From the NCBI GenBank assembly GCA_001412355.1, contig LKUD01000042.1, positions 1-40,394 of the forward strand: DNA of 40,394 nucleotides, in the 5' to 3' direction. Positions within the stretch are counted from its first letter, which is position 1, and every line of letters begins with the position of its first letter. Below, one piece after another: positions 1 through 6,688 of the stretch. The position numbers and the translations under genes are program-made. The notes below the pieces were generated by a model. It did no database searches and was not told where the DNA came from. It saw nothing but the letters and a program-made list of their open reading frames with translations. This DNA is from Methanoculleus sp. SDB. Its GTDB lineage: Archaea > Halobacteriota > Methanomicrobia > Methanomicrobiales > Methanomicrobiaceae.

Positions 1-122
1 AGTTTTTCAAAAAAACCAAATAAATCTGATGCCGGGTAGACACCCGAGAGGTTCCCGCATCGCGATCGCCCTGCCGGCCGGCTGCTCCCTGTATACGAAT
101 AATGATTGCCTTCATCGAAATG

Positions 123-134
123 TTTAAAATAAAT
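123..134 (+). promoter_or_regulatory. TATA-like box of the molbindin gene
   Basis: The AT-rich block TTTAAAATAAAT lies about 30-40 bases before the ATG at 163. With the usual archaeal spacing of about 25 bases from TATA box to start site, transcription would begin near 150-155 and give a leader of about 10 bases that still holds the GGTGA ribosome-binding site. Inferred from position and composition only. Confidence 0.45.
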
Positions 135-162
135 CATTGTATATTCCGTTCCGGTGAACACC

Positions 163-372
163 ATGGAGATTAGTGCGCGAAACGTGTTTACGGGAACGGT
201 CATATCAATCCAGTACGGCCAGATACTCGCCGAGCTTGTCATCGAACTCCCCGGCGGGCTGGAGATCACGTCGCTCATCACGAAAAAATCGGCAGAGCGG
301 ATGCATCTTGCCGAAGGCAGGAAAGTCTCGACTGTTATCAAAGCGTCGAACGTAATGGTGGCGCTGGACTAG
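163..372 (+). CDS. Molbindin (Mop/TOBE domain molybdopterin- or oxyanion-binding protein)
   Basis: A 69-residue protein that is one complete Mop/TOBE fold. It opens with ISARNVFTGTV, followed by the turn VELPGG-like segment (IELPGGLEITSLIT) and ends in TVIKASNVMVALD, the classic ends of a molbindin. Family members bind molybdate or tungstate in the cytoplasm as oligomers and act as metal stores or buffers. The start at ATG 163 is preferred over the in-frame GTG at 154: GGTGA at 153-157 lies five bases before the ATG, and 69 residues is the normal length. It stands alone with its own TATA-like box; no molybdate transporter is adjacent. Function in this organism (molybdate or tungstate) is inferred. 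Confidence 0.9.
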   Translation: MEISARNVFTGTVISIQYGQILAELVIELPGGLEITSLITKKSAERMHLAEGRKVSTVIKASNVMVALD

Positions 373-413
373 GACATCCTGTGCCAAAGGACTGTTTGCC
401 GGCCGACGTACAT

Positions 414-572
414 TCACTCCCCCAGCAGGGGGATGCCGCATTTGGGGCACGTCATCTGACGACAGGGCATGCCGGCAGTCTTTTGGGTCCGGTAACCACA
501 TGTGGGGCAGACGCATGCCGTCGGCGGATTGCCGCGGCGTCCCCTTCCCCCTCCGAAACGGCCATCAGGCAT
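414..572 (-). CDS. Small zinc-ribbon protein, 52 residues
   Basis: A short gene read directly from the minus strand: ATG at 572-570, stop TGA at 416-414. GGTGA (583-579 on the minus strand) lies six bases before the ATG, a good ribosome-binding site. The N-terminus is Gly/Arg-rich (PDGRFGGGRGRRGN). The rest holds two paired-cysteine knuckles, CVCPTCGY and CPKCG, with another Cys between them, ending IPLLGE. This Cys pattern is typical of small archaeal zinc or metal-binding ribbon proteins, often seen near genes for iron-sulfur or dinitrogenase-cofactor-like proteins; no such gene is next to it here. It runs convergent to the molbindin gene. The specific function is unknown. Confidence 0.75.
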   Translation of the reverse strand: MPDGRFGGGRGRRGNPPTACVCPTCGYRTQKTAGMPCRQMTCPKCGIPLLGE

Positions 573-680
573 TTTCTTTCACCGCCGGAATATCTCCCCT
601 CTCCGGCATAAGTGTTTGGCTGAGATATCTTCCGGGAGGGAGCGGCGGGATGCCGGAAAGGGGTGAGTGGAAAGAGGGGC

Positions 681-702
681 GGGGGAAATGATGCTTTCCC
701 CC
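681..702 (-). terminator. Hairpin after the serpin gene
   Basis: A perfect 8-bp stem, GGGGGAAA (681-688) with TTTCCCCC (695-702), loop of six bases, begins 14 bases beyond the serpin stop codon. There is no long T-run, so termination is inferred from position and stem strength. Confidence 0.45.
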
Positions 703-715
703 CTCCGATAAGAAA

Positions 716-2008
716 TTATGATCCGTCCGGCGCGACGACCCGGCCCATGAAGAGAATAGTCCCGGTCTCGTCATCCTGAATGAGGAAGAGGAATGGATGG
801 TCCGCCCTGAATACGGGGGCCGGCCCGGCAATGCCCTTTCCAAGGATGACGGCCGTCGCGGCGGCGGCCTCGGTTCCCTCCTCGTTCACATCGAGACAGG
901 CCTGGTGGATGACATCGGTGATGAAGAGGTCGCGGCTTCCGTCCAGCCCCGAGAAATCCGCGGCCGTGGTAAAGGCAGTCGGCATCCCCATCTCACTCAG
1001 TGTTTTCGGCAGGAAATACTTCGTTTCGAGCGTGAATTTCGGAAGCCAGACTCTGACACGGCGGGATGTCGCCGATTCCTGCCATGCTGCGAGGTTCTCT
1101 GCCGTGAGAGACCGCTCGATCACCGAAAGATCATCTCCTTTCGGAAGGAGAACGATCATGGAGAGTTTTGTTCCGCTTCCGTGTTCGTATGGCATTCCGA
1201 GAAGCTGGAGGTCGCCGCTTTCCGCATATCGGTACACGGCATTCTCATCGGTTCTTTCCATCATCGGCACCCTGACGGTGGTTCCCGACGCGGTGATGAA
1301 ATCGGCTTCGCGGGTTTTGTTTTTGTCAAACTCAAACACCCAGTCGCCCCTGAAGTAGATCGCATTGGTGATCACGAGTCGTGTTTGCGGATCGATGGCA
1401 TCGGGAGGAATCAATTCCCTGATTTTCTGCCCGGTCTCATTCTCAACCCAGGTGTTGATAATCTGCCGCGATTCGTCCGGGGCAGTAATAAAATCGAGGT
1501 TCGTGGTCTTTGCGCCGTACCAGGTTTCAGCCGTTGCGATATAGTCAGGGAGGAACCCATGTGTCTTTTCCGCCCACAATGCGTTTGCCGTGCGCAGGGT
1601 GTAGCTCGCGTCTCCGGTGTTCAGTCGTGCGTCCATGCCGGAGAATCCTTCTCTCAGTGTGGCGCTGTCGTCCGGGAAATGCAGGACAGAGCGTATTTCA
1701 TCGGCGGTCGTGCCGCGGGCGCCCTCGGAGGTGATCGCACAGGCCGACGAAAGGGAAAACGGTGAGAAGAAGAGGTTGCTTTCCGAATATTCGGGATCCG
1801 CGGCCAGACGTGAATACAGATCGCAGGCAAAGCGGTTGCTGGCATCCGCCACCGTCTCCTCAGCCGGCGATGCGGATTCGGCACCGGGCTGCTCCTCCAT
1901 CGTAGGGGGGACGGCGTCTGCCGGGGCCGTGCCGGTACACCCTGCACCGGCCATGCAGAGGATTGCGAGCGCCGCAAGGACACAAACACCGATGATTTTT
2001 GGCTCCAT
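716..2008 (-). CDS. Secreted serpin (serine protease inhibitor), probable lipoprotein
   Basis: A 430-residue protein with an N-terminal hydrophobic segment (about 5-22) ending at Cys24 in a lipobox-like GAGC, then an acidic Ala/Pro/Glu linker, then a full serpin domain from about residue 57 (NRFACDLYSRL) to the end. Landmarks are NLFFSPFSLSSA, ITNAIYFRGDW, the hinge EEGTEAAAAT (376-385) and the C-terminal HPFLFLI...TGTILFMGRV. The small-residue hinge indicates an inhibitory serpin that traps its protease by loop insertion. Counting from the hinge places P1 near the GKG-I segment (about 390-393); the target protease cannot be read from this. It would act outside the cell, tethered to the membrane. 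No ribosome-binding site is obvious before ATG 2008. Serpins are uncommon in archaea and suggest an old transfer. Confidence 0.93.
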   Translation of the reverse strand: MEPKIIGVCVLAALAILCMAGAGCTGTAPADAVPPTMEEQPGAESASPAEETVADASNRFACDLYSRLAADPEYSESNLFFSPFSLSSACAITSEGARGTTADEIRSVLHFPDDSATLREGFSGMDARLNTGDASYTLRTANALWAEKTHGFLPDYIATAETWYGAKTTNLDFITAPDESRQIINTWVENETGQKIRELIPPDAIDPQTRLVITNAIYFRGDWVFEFDKNKTREADFITASGTTVRVPMMERTDENAVYRYAESGDLQLLGMPYEHGSGTKLSMIVLLPKGDDLSVIERSLTAENLAAWQESATSRRVRVWLPKFTLETKYFLPKTLSEMGMPTAFTTAADFSGLDGSRDLFITDVIHQACLDVNEEGTEAAAATAVILGKGIAGPAPVFRADHPFLFLIQDDETGTILFMGRVVAPDGS

Positions 2009-2097
2009 GGCCGAGTACTTGCATCCCCGATGAATTATATCTGGCGTTGGATGCGATTTTTTTCGAAGTTATTGTCGGGAAACGAAAGCCCCCGCAA

Positions 2098-2295
2098 TTA
2101 AATGATGCCTGACATACCCATACCGAACACAAACGCTGTAATCACCACCAATACCACAATCAGGATACCGATAATCAGAAAAACAATCAGCTGTCCGACT
2201 ATCGAATACGCCATAACAGCAAGTGCACGCTTCCAAAAGCTATCGGAGATTAACCAGCCTTTATAATTGTACGTATCCACATCACCATCTGACAT
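2098..2295 (-). CDS. Small membrane protein, 65 residues
   Basis: A polar N-terminus (MSDGDVDTYNYKGWLISDSF) is followed by WKRALAV and one long hydrophobic stretch (about 27-60) that could form one or two membrane helices, ending FGMGMSGII. The start ATG has no ribosome-binding site, but TATATAT at 2324-2318 lies about 26 bases before it, exactly right for a leaderless archaeal transcript. The clean promoter spacing and the strongly membrane-like translation support a real gene. The family is not recognised with certainty; similar short YNYKGW-type membrane proteins occur in methanogens. Function unknown. Confidence 0.65.
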   Translation of the reverse strand: MSDGDVDTYNYKGWLISDSFWKRALAVMAYSIVGQLIVFLIIGILIVVLVVITAFVFGMGMSGII

Positions 2296-2317
2296 GACAG
2301 GGGGATATGATCGTCCG

Positions 2318-2324
2318 TATATAT
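2318..2324 (-). promoter_or_regulatory. TATA box for a leaderless small membrane protein gene
   Basis: TATATAT is centred 26 bases upstream of the minus-strand ATG at 2295, so the predicted transcription start falls on or next to the start codon. Confidence 0.55.
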
Positions 2325-2339
2325 GCCCTTATTTCATTG

Positions 2340-2356
2340 CGCGGATAAAATCCGCG
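2340..2356. repeat. Inverted repeat in a divergent intergenic region
   Basis: CGCGGAT (2340-2346) and ATCCGCG (2350-2356) form a perfect 7-bp inverted repeat with a three-base spacer. It lies between the divergent small membrane protein and radical SAM genes. It may be an operator or an RNA hairpin; no bound protein is known. Confidence 0.4.
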
Positions 2357-2412
2357 AACATATCTTTTCGTCTTTCCCCGTCATCCGATCGAAGCAGCAG
2401 GCGTGTCAGCGT

Positions 2413-2434
2413 ACCATGGATCATCCACCATGGT
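2413..2434. repeat. Inverted repeat upstream of the radical SAM gene
   Basis: ACCATGG (2413-2419) and CCATGGT (2428-2434) are inverted, with an inner GGAT/ATCC pair, giving an almost continuous dyad. It lies about 75 bases before the radical SAM start and could be an operator. Function is inferred from symmetry only. Confidence 0.35.
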
Positions 2435-2508
2435 GATTACCCGTCGTTCATTCCTCCCAACGTTTCCCGGATGAGAGTGAAAGGGCCCAAAGATTATTGG
2501 GGGCGGAT

Positions 2509-3522
2509 ATGCCACGGAAGGGTATGAAGGAGCTGGAATCCTGTTGCCTGTGCGAGTGGCGGTGCAGCGTCGACCGCCTGCGGGGAGAACCCGGGGTATG
2601 CCGCATCGGACGTGCGGAGGTTGCGGCGACGATGTGCTCGGGATCGCTTGCCAGCTATATCGTCACCCTCCTCGGCTGCTGCTACCGGTGCCTTCACTGC
2701 AACGCATACCGGATCTCGCAGTACCCCGATCCCGGCTGGCGATACAGGGGCTATATGCCGCCGGAGGTGCTGGTTGCGGAGGCGCGTGAGCAAATCGCCG
2801 CCTTTTCCGGCCCCCGTATCCGTACGATCGGCTTTACGGGCGGGGACCCGATCATCCACCTCCCCTACATCGAAGAGGTGGCCGCCGAGGTGGAGCGGCA
2901 GGGGCTTTCCGCGGGGATCGGGATCTCGACCGGCGGATTTGCGACACCGGAGACGATGGCACGGATCGTGGACCTCTGCCGGGTGATCACCCTCGAGATC
3001 AAGGCATTTTCCGACCCCGTCCATCGTGCCCTTACCGGGGCGCCCTCGGGCCCCGTGCTCCGGAATGCGGATTATCTCGTGCGCGAGGGGCGGGACCGGA
3101 TCCGGGTGTTCAGGACGGTTGTCATCCCCGGAATGACCGACGGGGAGGTGGACGACATCGCGGAGTTCATCGCCTCGCTCGACCCGACCGTACCCTACCG
3201 GCTCATCGGATTCAGGCCGAACAACGTCCTCTACTACCATCCCGGCCCGTCGCGTGACGAGATGGAACGGCTCTGCGGGGCCTGCCGTGAAGCGGGGCTT
3301 GACGATGTTGCATGGAGCGGTTATTACCCTGAGATGGTGCCTGACGGAGTCGCAGCCGAGGCGGAAAGGCTCGCCGACAGGTATGAGGGAAATCCGGCTG
3401 CAGCCCTGACCGCCGCCTATGCGGCTTTCTACGGATGCCCGACGCACCCCCGGAACTGCGGAGCATGCCCGCTCCGTGATCGCTGCCCCGCGACGCTCCG
3501 GGAGCCGTGGCGGGGGCGGTGA
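2509..3522 (+). CDS. Radical SAM protein, PflA-like
   Basis: A 337-residue protein with three cysteine regions. An N-terminal Cys-rich lead (CCLCEWRCSVDRLRGEPGVC) resembles that of putative pyruvate formate-lyase-activating-enzyme relatives. The radical SAM motif CCYRCLHC holds Cys57, Cys61 and Cys64, which would bind the 4Fe-4S cluster that cleaves S-adenosylmethionine; FTGGDP is the SAM-binding GGE-like motif. A C-terminal Cys group (CPTHPRNCGACPLRDRC) could hold a second cluster. ATG 2509 is chosen because GGGGGCGG precedes it closely; ATG 2524, with GGAAGGG directly before it, is an alternative, and an upstream TTG at 2497 is less likely. It stands alone, so the substrate is not shown by context. 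Confidence 0.85.
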   Translation: MPRKGMKELESCCLCEWRCSVDRLRGEPGVCRIGRAEVAATMCSGSLASYIVTLLGCCYRCLHCNAYRISQYPDPGWRYRGYMPPEVLVAEAREQIAAFSGPRIRTIGFTGGDPIIHLPYIEEVAAEVERQGLSAGIGISTGGFATPETMARIVDLCRVITLEIKAFSDPVHRALTGAPSGPVLRNADYLVREGRDRIRVFRTVVIPGMTDGEVDDIAEFIASLDPTVPYRLIGFRPNNVLYYHPGPSRDEMERLCGACREAGLDDVAWSGYYPEMVPDGVAAEAERLADRYEGNPAAALTAAYAAFYGCPTHPRNCGACPLRDRCPATLREPWRGR

Positions 3523-3687
3523 CCGGCACATAGCCGGGCAGCAGGCTCCAAAGTACCCCTTTCCCCATTCCTTTCTTCTCCCATGTCTTCGCACGGCCGC
3601 TTCGTTTGCCCGTTTGCTTCAAGATGAAGCACACGCCATGACTATCTGCCGAGGGCATGACGGGATTGCCGGTTGAGTGAGGTAACT

Positions 3688-4341
3688 ATGGACGCATCGT
3701 ATTTTTACATCCAATTTTCCGTCTACAACACGGAATGGCTTTTTGTGAATATCCTCCTGTGGATTTTGCTCATGATCGCCACGGCGGCGGTGCTCGCACA
3801 ACAGGGGAATGAACAATCTCATACCCTTATCAGAGGGGTTCTGGCCCTTGTCTTTCTCTGGAACGGCACCGTGTTCTTCTTTTCGTATATGACGCAGTCC
3901 GCGATTGCCGGCGGGATTCCTTTTGCATTGGTGGGGATCCTTTTTGCCGCCGACATCGTGCGGAAGAAGATCCGCATCGCCCTGCCCGCATCCGGCTGGC
4001 TTCGGTATGCCACGCTTGCCTGGTTTGTCTGGGCGCTCGGGCTGTACACGGTTGCCGGATGGCTTTCGGGGCACCCGTATCCCGGGGGGCCGCTGCCCGC
4101 CGCACCCTGCCCGGCTACGATGCTCGCCATCGCTCTCCTTTCAACATCGATGGGTACGCTCAGGACCGACCGGCTGTACTTTACGCTGCTATTTGCACTG
4201 CTCCTCTGGTGGGCATTCTTTGCAGGGATCTTCGCCCCGGCGCTCTATGGCTTCTATATAGATCTCACGCTGCTCGCCGCAGGCATATACGGTCTCGCGA
4301 TGCTCCGGGCGCAGTCGAAAAAACCCGGCCATGCGGCATGA
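3688..4341 (+). CDS. DUF6064 family membrane protein
   Basis: A 217-residue integral membrane protein with about six hydrophobic helices and short loops. The segment near residues 125-150 (GHPYPGGPLPAAPCPATM) matches the conserved Pro/Cys signature of DUF6064 proteins, as do the NTEW start and the LFLWNG-type helix. No biochemical function is known for the family. ATG 3688 is chosen because GTGAGGT lies four bases before it; an in-frame TTG at 3673 would add five residues. It is followed by a strong hairpin terminator and is probably transcribed alone. Confidence 0.75.
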   Translation: MDASYFYIQFSVYNTEWLFVNILLWILLMIATAAVLAQQGNEQSHTLIRGVLALVFLWNGTVFFFSYMTQSAIAGGIPFALVGILFAADIVRKKIRIALPASGWLRYATLAWFVWALGLYTVAGWLSGHPYPGGPLPAAPCPATMLAIALLSTSMGTLRTDRLYFTLLFALLLWWAFFAGIFAPALYGFYIDLTLLAAGIYGLAMLRAQSKKPGHAA

Positions 4342-4368
4342 GGGGTGCGTCCGTATCGAGATCATGCA

Positions 4369-4402
4369 CGGCAACCGGTTATCCACCCCGGTTTGCCGTT
4401 TT
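4369..4402 (+). terminator. Terminator of the DUF6064 gene
   Basis: CGGCAACCGG (4369-4378) pairs with CCGGTTTGCCG (4388-4398), with one bulged base, and is followed by TTTT. It lies 28 bases after the DUF6064 stop codon. Confidence 0.65.
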
Positions 4403-4515
4403 CACCTGATAATCAATCCTTCCAGAAGATCCTGCGGTCCCGGCCCGCTCCGGGGCCCGCGGCGCCTGATCTACGAACAAAATTCAGAATCGTAGAAAAT
4501 TTCCGGAAAAAGACG

Positions 4516-4542
4516 GAGGGTAATACTGTTTCTATTATCCTC
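4516..4542. terminator. Hairpin between convergent genes
   Basis: GAGGGTAATA (4516-4525) and TATTATCCTC (4533-4542) form a 10-bp stem with one G-U pair on the plus strand (an A-C mismatch on the minus strand). It lies 32 bases after the stop codon of the minus-strand methyltransferase and may end transcription from that side. Inferred. Confidence 0.35.
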
Positions 4543-4574
4543 TATGCTGACTTCCCCTCTTTGACAGCAGATTT

Positions 4575-5150
4575 TCACTGCTTTTTCTCAGCCGGTTTTT
4601 TCAGGAGCACCGTCCGGCTGAACAGGACCCAAGGCCCTTTCTCCGGCACAAAACCAGCCGCCCGGGCGGCCGCCACTTCCCCCTCAAACTCCTGCTCGTC
4701 TACGTGATGCGACGGCTCGACGACAAGCATTCTTCCGCCGGGACGGAGTGCCGCGGCAATTTCCCCGAAGAAACGACCGGCGTCGGGCGTCTCGTGGACG
4801 ACGTAGAAAGCAAGAACGAAGTCGAACGGGTCGGCTTTTCCGAGTTCGAGCGTCTCCGGGCGGGTTCTGTGAGTTTGGATCCGGGAGAGGATTCCTTCTT
4901 TCTCTGCCCGCTCCCGAAGCATCGCAAGCATCTCATCCTGCAGGTCGGCGGCGACGACGCACCCGGACTCGCCCACCATCCGGGCCATCGCCCGGGAAAA
5001 AAAGCCGGGTCCGCAGCCTACATCAAGCACCCTGTCTCCGGCACGGATGTAACGGCCGAGGATCCGTCCCGGCGACTGGATCAGTCGCCGGATCGGGTGA
5101 TCGAGCATTCCGGCATGCGAGGCCGGACAGATGTCATGTTTGCCGGTCAT
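4575..5150 (-). CDS. Class I SAM-dependent methyltransferase, MarR partner
   Basis: A 191-residue Rossmann-fold methyltransferase. Motif I is VLDVGCGPG (41-49), followed by an acidic loop (VVAADLQDEM), a DFVLAFYVVHE strand and the LRPGGRMLVVEP motif. It looks like a ubiE/Methyltransf_11-type small-molecule enzyme; the substrate is not readable. Its ATG overlaps the stop codon of the MarR gene by four bases, so the two are translationally coupled and share one promoter. The pairing suggests that MarR controls the enzyme in response to a compound it modifies; that is inference. Confidence 0.88.
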   Translation of the reverse strand: MTGKHDICPASHAGMLDHPIRRLIQSPGRILGRYIRAGDRVLDVGCGPGFFSRAMARMVGESGCVVAADLQDEMLAMLRERAEKEGILSRIQTHRTRPETLELGKADPFDFVLAFYVVHETPDAGRFFGEIAAALRPGGRMLVVEPSHHVDEQEFEGEVAAARAAGFVPEKGPWVLFSRTVLLKKPAEKKQ

Positions 5151-5656
5151 GTCCTCTCCTCCGGTGCACGGGTGGCATGACGGCGCTCATCGAGCATCTC
5201 CCGGGTCACCTCATCGATTGCCTGAAAAACCGGAAAGAGCAGTTCGCAGGCTTTGGGATCCAGATCCCCGACACGCTCGTATATTCGCCGGTGAACCCAT
5301 TCGTGCTCCGCTTCATGCCCGTGGAATGCAATCGTTCCCTCCGGTGTCAGACGGAGGCGGACCTCCTTTTCGTTGTCCGGCAGGCGGTATTTCTCGATGA
5401 GCCCTTTCCCGGCGAGTCTGCCTACCATCTGAGACGCAGCCCCGCGGCTGACGCCCATCATGGCCCCGAGTTCGGTCACGTTCATATCCGGGTGAAGACC
5501 GAGCGCCTGGATGGTGTGGATTTCGGATGGGTGAAGGAGCTGTCCCGTGCCGAAATCCGTCGGGATGGCCTCGATTTCGTTCATCCTGTTCATTGTCTTC
5601 ATCCAGAGGGCGCACAACCGGCTGAAGGCCGTTTCATTTTCTGTGGGTTTTGCCAT
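5147..5656 (-). CDS. MarR-family transcriptional regulator
   Basis: A 169-residue winged-helix protein. The helix-turn-helix (about 58-85) reads MNVTELGAMMGVSRGAASQM, followed by the wing with the conserved DNEKEVRLRLTPEG; flanking N- and C-terminal helices would form the dimer interface. MarR proteins usually repress their own operon and release DNA on ligand binding. AGGTAA lies five bases before the ATG. A perfect palindrome sits just upstream over the expected transcription start, strong evidence for self-repression. The protein is slightly longer at the N-terminus than the usual 140-150 residues. Confidence 0.92.
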   Translation of the reverse strand: MAKPTENETAFSRLCALWMKTMNRMNEIEAIPTDFGTGQLLHPSEIHTIQALGLHPDMNVTELGAMMGVSRGAASQMVGRLAGKGLIEKYRLPDNEKEVRLRLTPEGTIAFHGHEAEHEWVHRRIYERVGDLDPKACELLFPVFQAIDEVTREMLDERRHATRAPEERT

Positions 5657-5667
5657 TTGATTACCTG

Positions 5668-5702
5668 CTATACAATATTGTATAGTAGCTTTACAATATA
5701 AT
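5668..5702 (-). promoter_or_regulatory. MarR operator and promoter
   Basis: CTATACAATATTGTATAG (5668-5685) is a perfect 18-bp palindrome 12 bases upstream of the MarR ATG. A second half-site, TACAATAT, recurs at 5692-5699, exactly 21 bases (two helical turns) from the first at 5671-5678, and overlaps the TATA-like TTATAT read on the minus strand. Repressor bound here would block both TATA-box recognition and the start site. The sequence is directly visible; binding by the adjacent MarR protein is inferred. Confidence 0.75.
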
Positions 5703-5871
5703 GGTATCCCTGCTCCATGAAGATATGCGGGCAGGCGCCCCCGTCTTCGGCACGATCCTTCGTTCGCCGGTGCGGAGGAATAGACGGATAATGTCTCCCT
5801 GCCGTCGGTTTAAAGGGTGACAGGGTGGAGCCAGCCCGGCCGGGAAAAAAGGAGTGGCTGCCGGAGTTCTC

Positions 5872-6432
5872 TCACCCTCGACGCTCGCCCACTTCTTTCA
5901 TGAGCCGGTCCATCCAGACCGGAACCCGCACGGCTTCCTGCGGGAACTGTGCCGGGACATAGGGCTTGATGTCGATGACGGGGCTGCCGTCGACGGCGTC
6001 GAGGCCGGAAACCTCCAGCACGTTTCTCCGGTGTGCGTGCAGCCGGACGACGGTCACAAGAACCGGATTGGGCCGTGCGGGGCTGCAGGTCGAAAAGAGC
6101 CCCGTCGCCGGGATATCCTTCCTGCCCATCGGGTGCACGCGGGTAAGCGCCCGGCTCTCTTCAGGCACTTTGTGGCCCCAGTACAGCACCATGAGGTGGG
6201 AATACTCCTCTATGCCTTCGAGCGCCCGGCTCACGTCATCCCGGAGGGTAATTTCGGAGATATCCTCCCGTGCGCTGCGGATCCTGGCCCTGTTCACGTC
6301 GGCTTCTCCCCGCATTGAAATGCCGTCCCCGTCGGCAACGAGGAAGGGTTCCTGTACGGTGTTGTGGATGATTCCCACGGGCCGGAGAACGATACGGGAT
6401 AATTCGGGTAATGGTGCCGGGGGTTCGTGCAT
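5872..6432 (-). CDS. trmO: TrmO-like tRNA N6-threonylcarbamoyladenosine methyltransferase
   Basis: A 186-residue UPF0066/YaeB/TrmO protein. Family features are the opening LRPVGIIHNTV, IEEYSHLMVLYWGH, the GLFSTCSPARPNPVLVTVVRL block, and LEVSGLDAVDGSPVIDIKPYVP, in that order. TrmO methylates t6A at position 37 of tRNA using SAM bound in a beta-barrel fold. The ATG at 6432 is chosen over an upstream in-frame ATG at 6513: CAGGAGT lies about nine bases before it and the extra 27 residues do not resemble the family. It follows the large PKD protein gene on the same strand at some distance and probably has its own promoter. Some archaeal relatives have diverged, so substrate is moderately sure. 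Confidence 0.85.
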   Translation of the reverse strand: MHEPPAPLPELSRIVLRPVGIIHNTVQEPFLVADGDGISMRGEADVNRARIRSAREDISEITLRDDVSRALEGIEEYSHLMVLYWGHKVPEESRALTRVHPMGRKDIPATGLFSTCSPARPNPVLVTVVRLHAHRRNVLEVSGLDAVDGSPVIDIKPYVPAQFPQEAVRVPVWMDRLMKEVGERRG

Positions 6433-6641
6433 ACTAAGGGTACTCCTGTGCTCTGCTTGCTGGATAGGTTCGCAATGGATGCACAAGAAGGTTCTTTTTC
6501 TGAATTCTGCCATATTCTTTGCTGGTGCAGGCTCTGCCGCAGTTCCGCTGAATGGTTCGCTCGCAGCGGTGACGCTGGGTGTAAAAACATGTCACCCGGG
6601 GGGGTATCGCAGCACATCCCCCACAAATCCGCAAAGGCCGG

Positions 6642-6659
6642 TTTAAATTTTTATTTAAA
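6642..6659. repeat. AT-only inverted repeat, possible terminator or promoter
   Basis: TTTAAAT (6642-6648) and ATTTAAA (6653-6659) flank four T bases. It lies about 30 bases beyond the stop codon of the minus-strand PKD protein gene and roughly 210 bases before trmO. It could end the first transcript or supply a TATA element for the second. Between it and trmO nothing else is recognised. Confidence 0.35.
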
Positions 6660-6688
6660 AAAGGAATGACACCGTGAATCGCCCTGCG

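Noticed and set aside
797-1765. 322-residue plus-strand ORF
   Set aside because: Antisense to the serpin gene; open only because of high GC content.
6427-6669. 80-residue plus-strand ORF upstream of trmO
   Set aside because: No ribosome-binding site or family; it overlaps the trmO start on the opposite strand.
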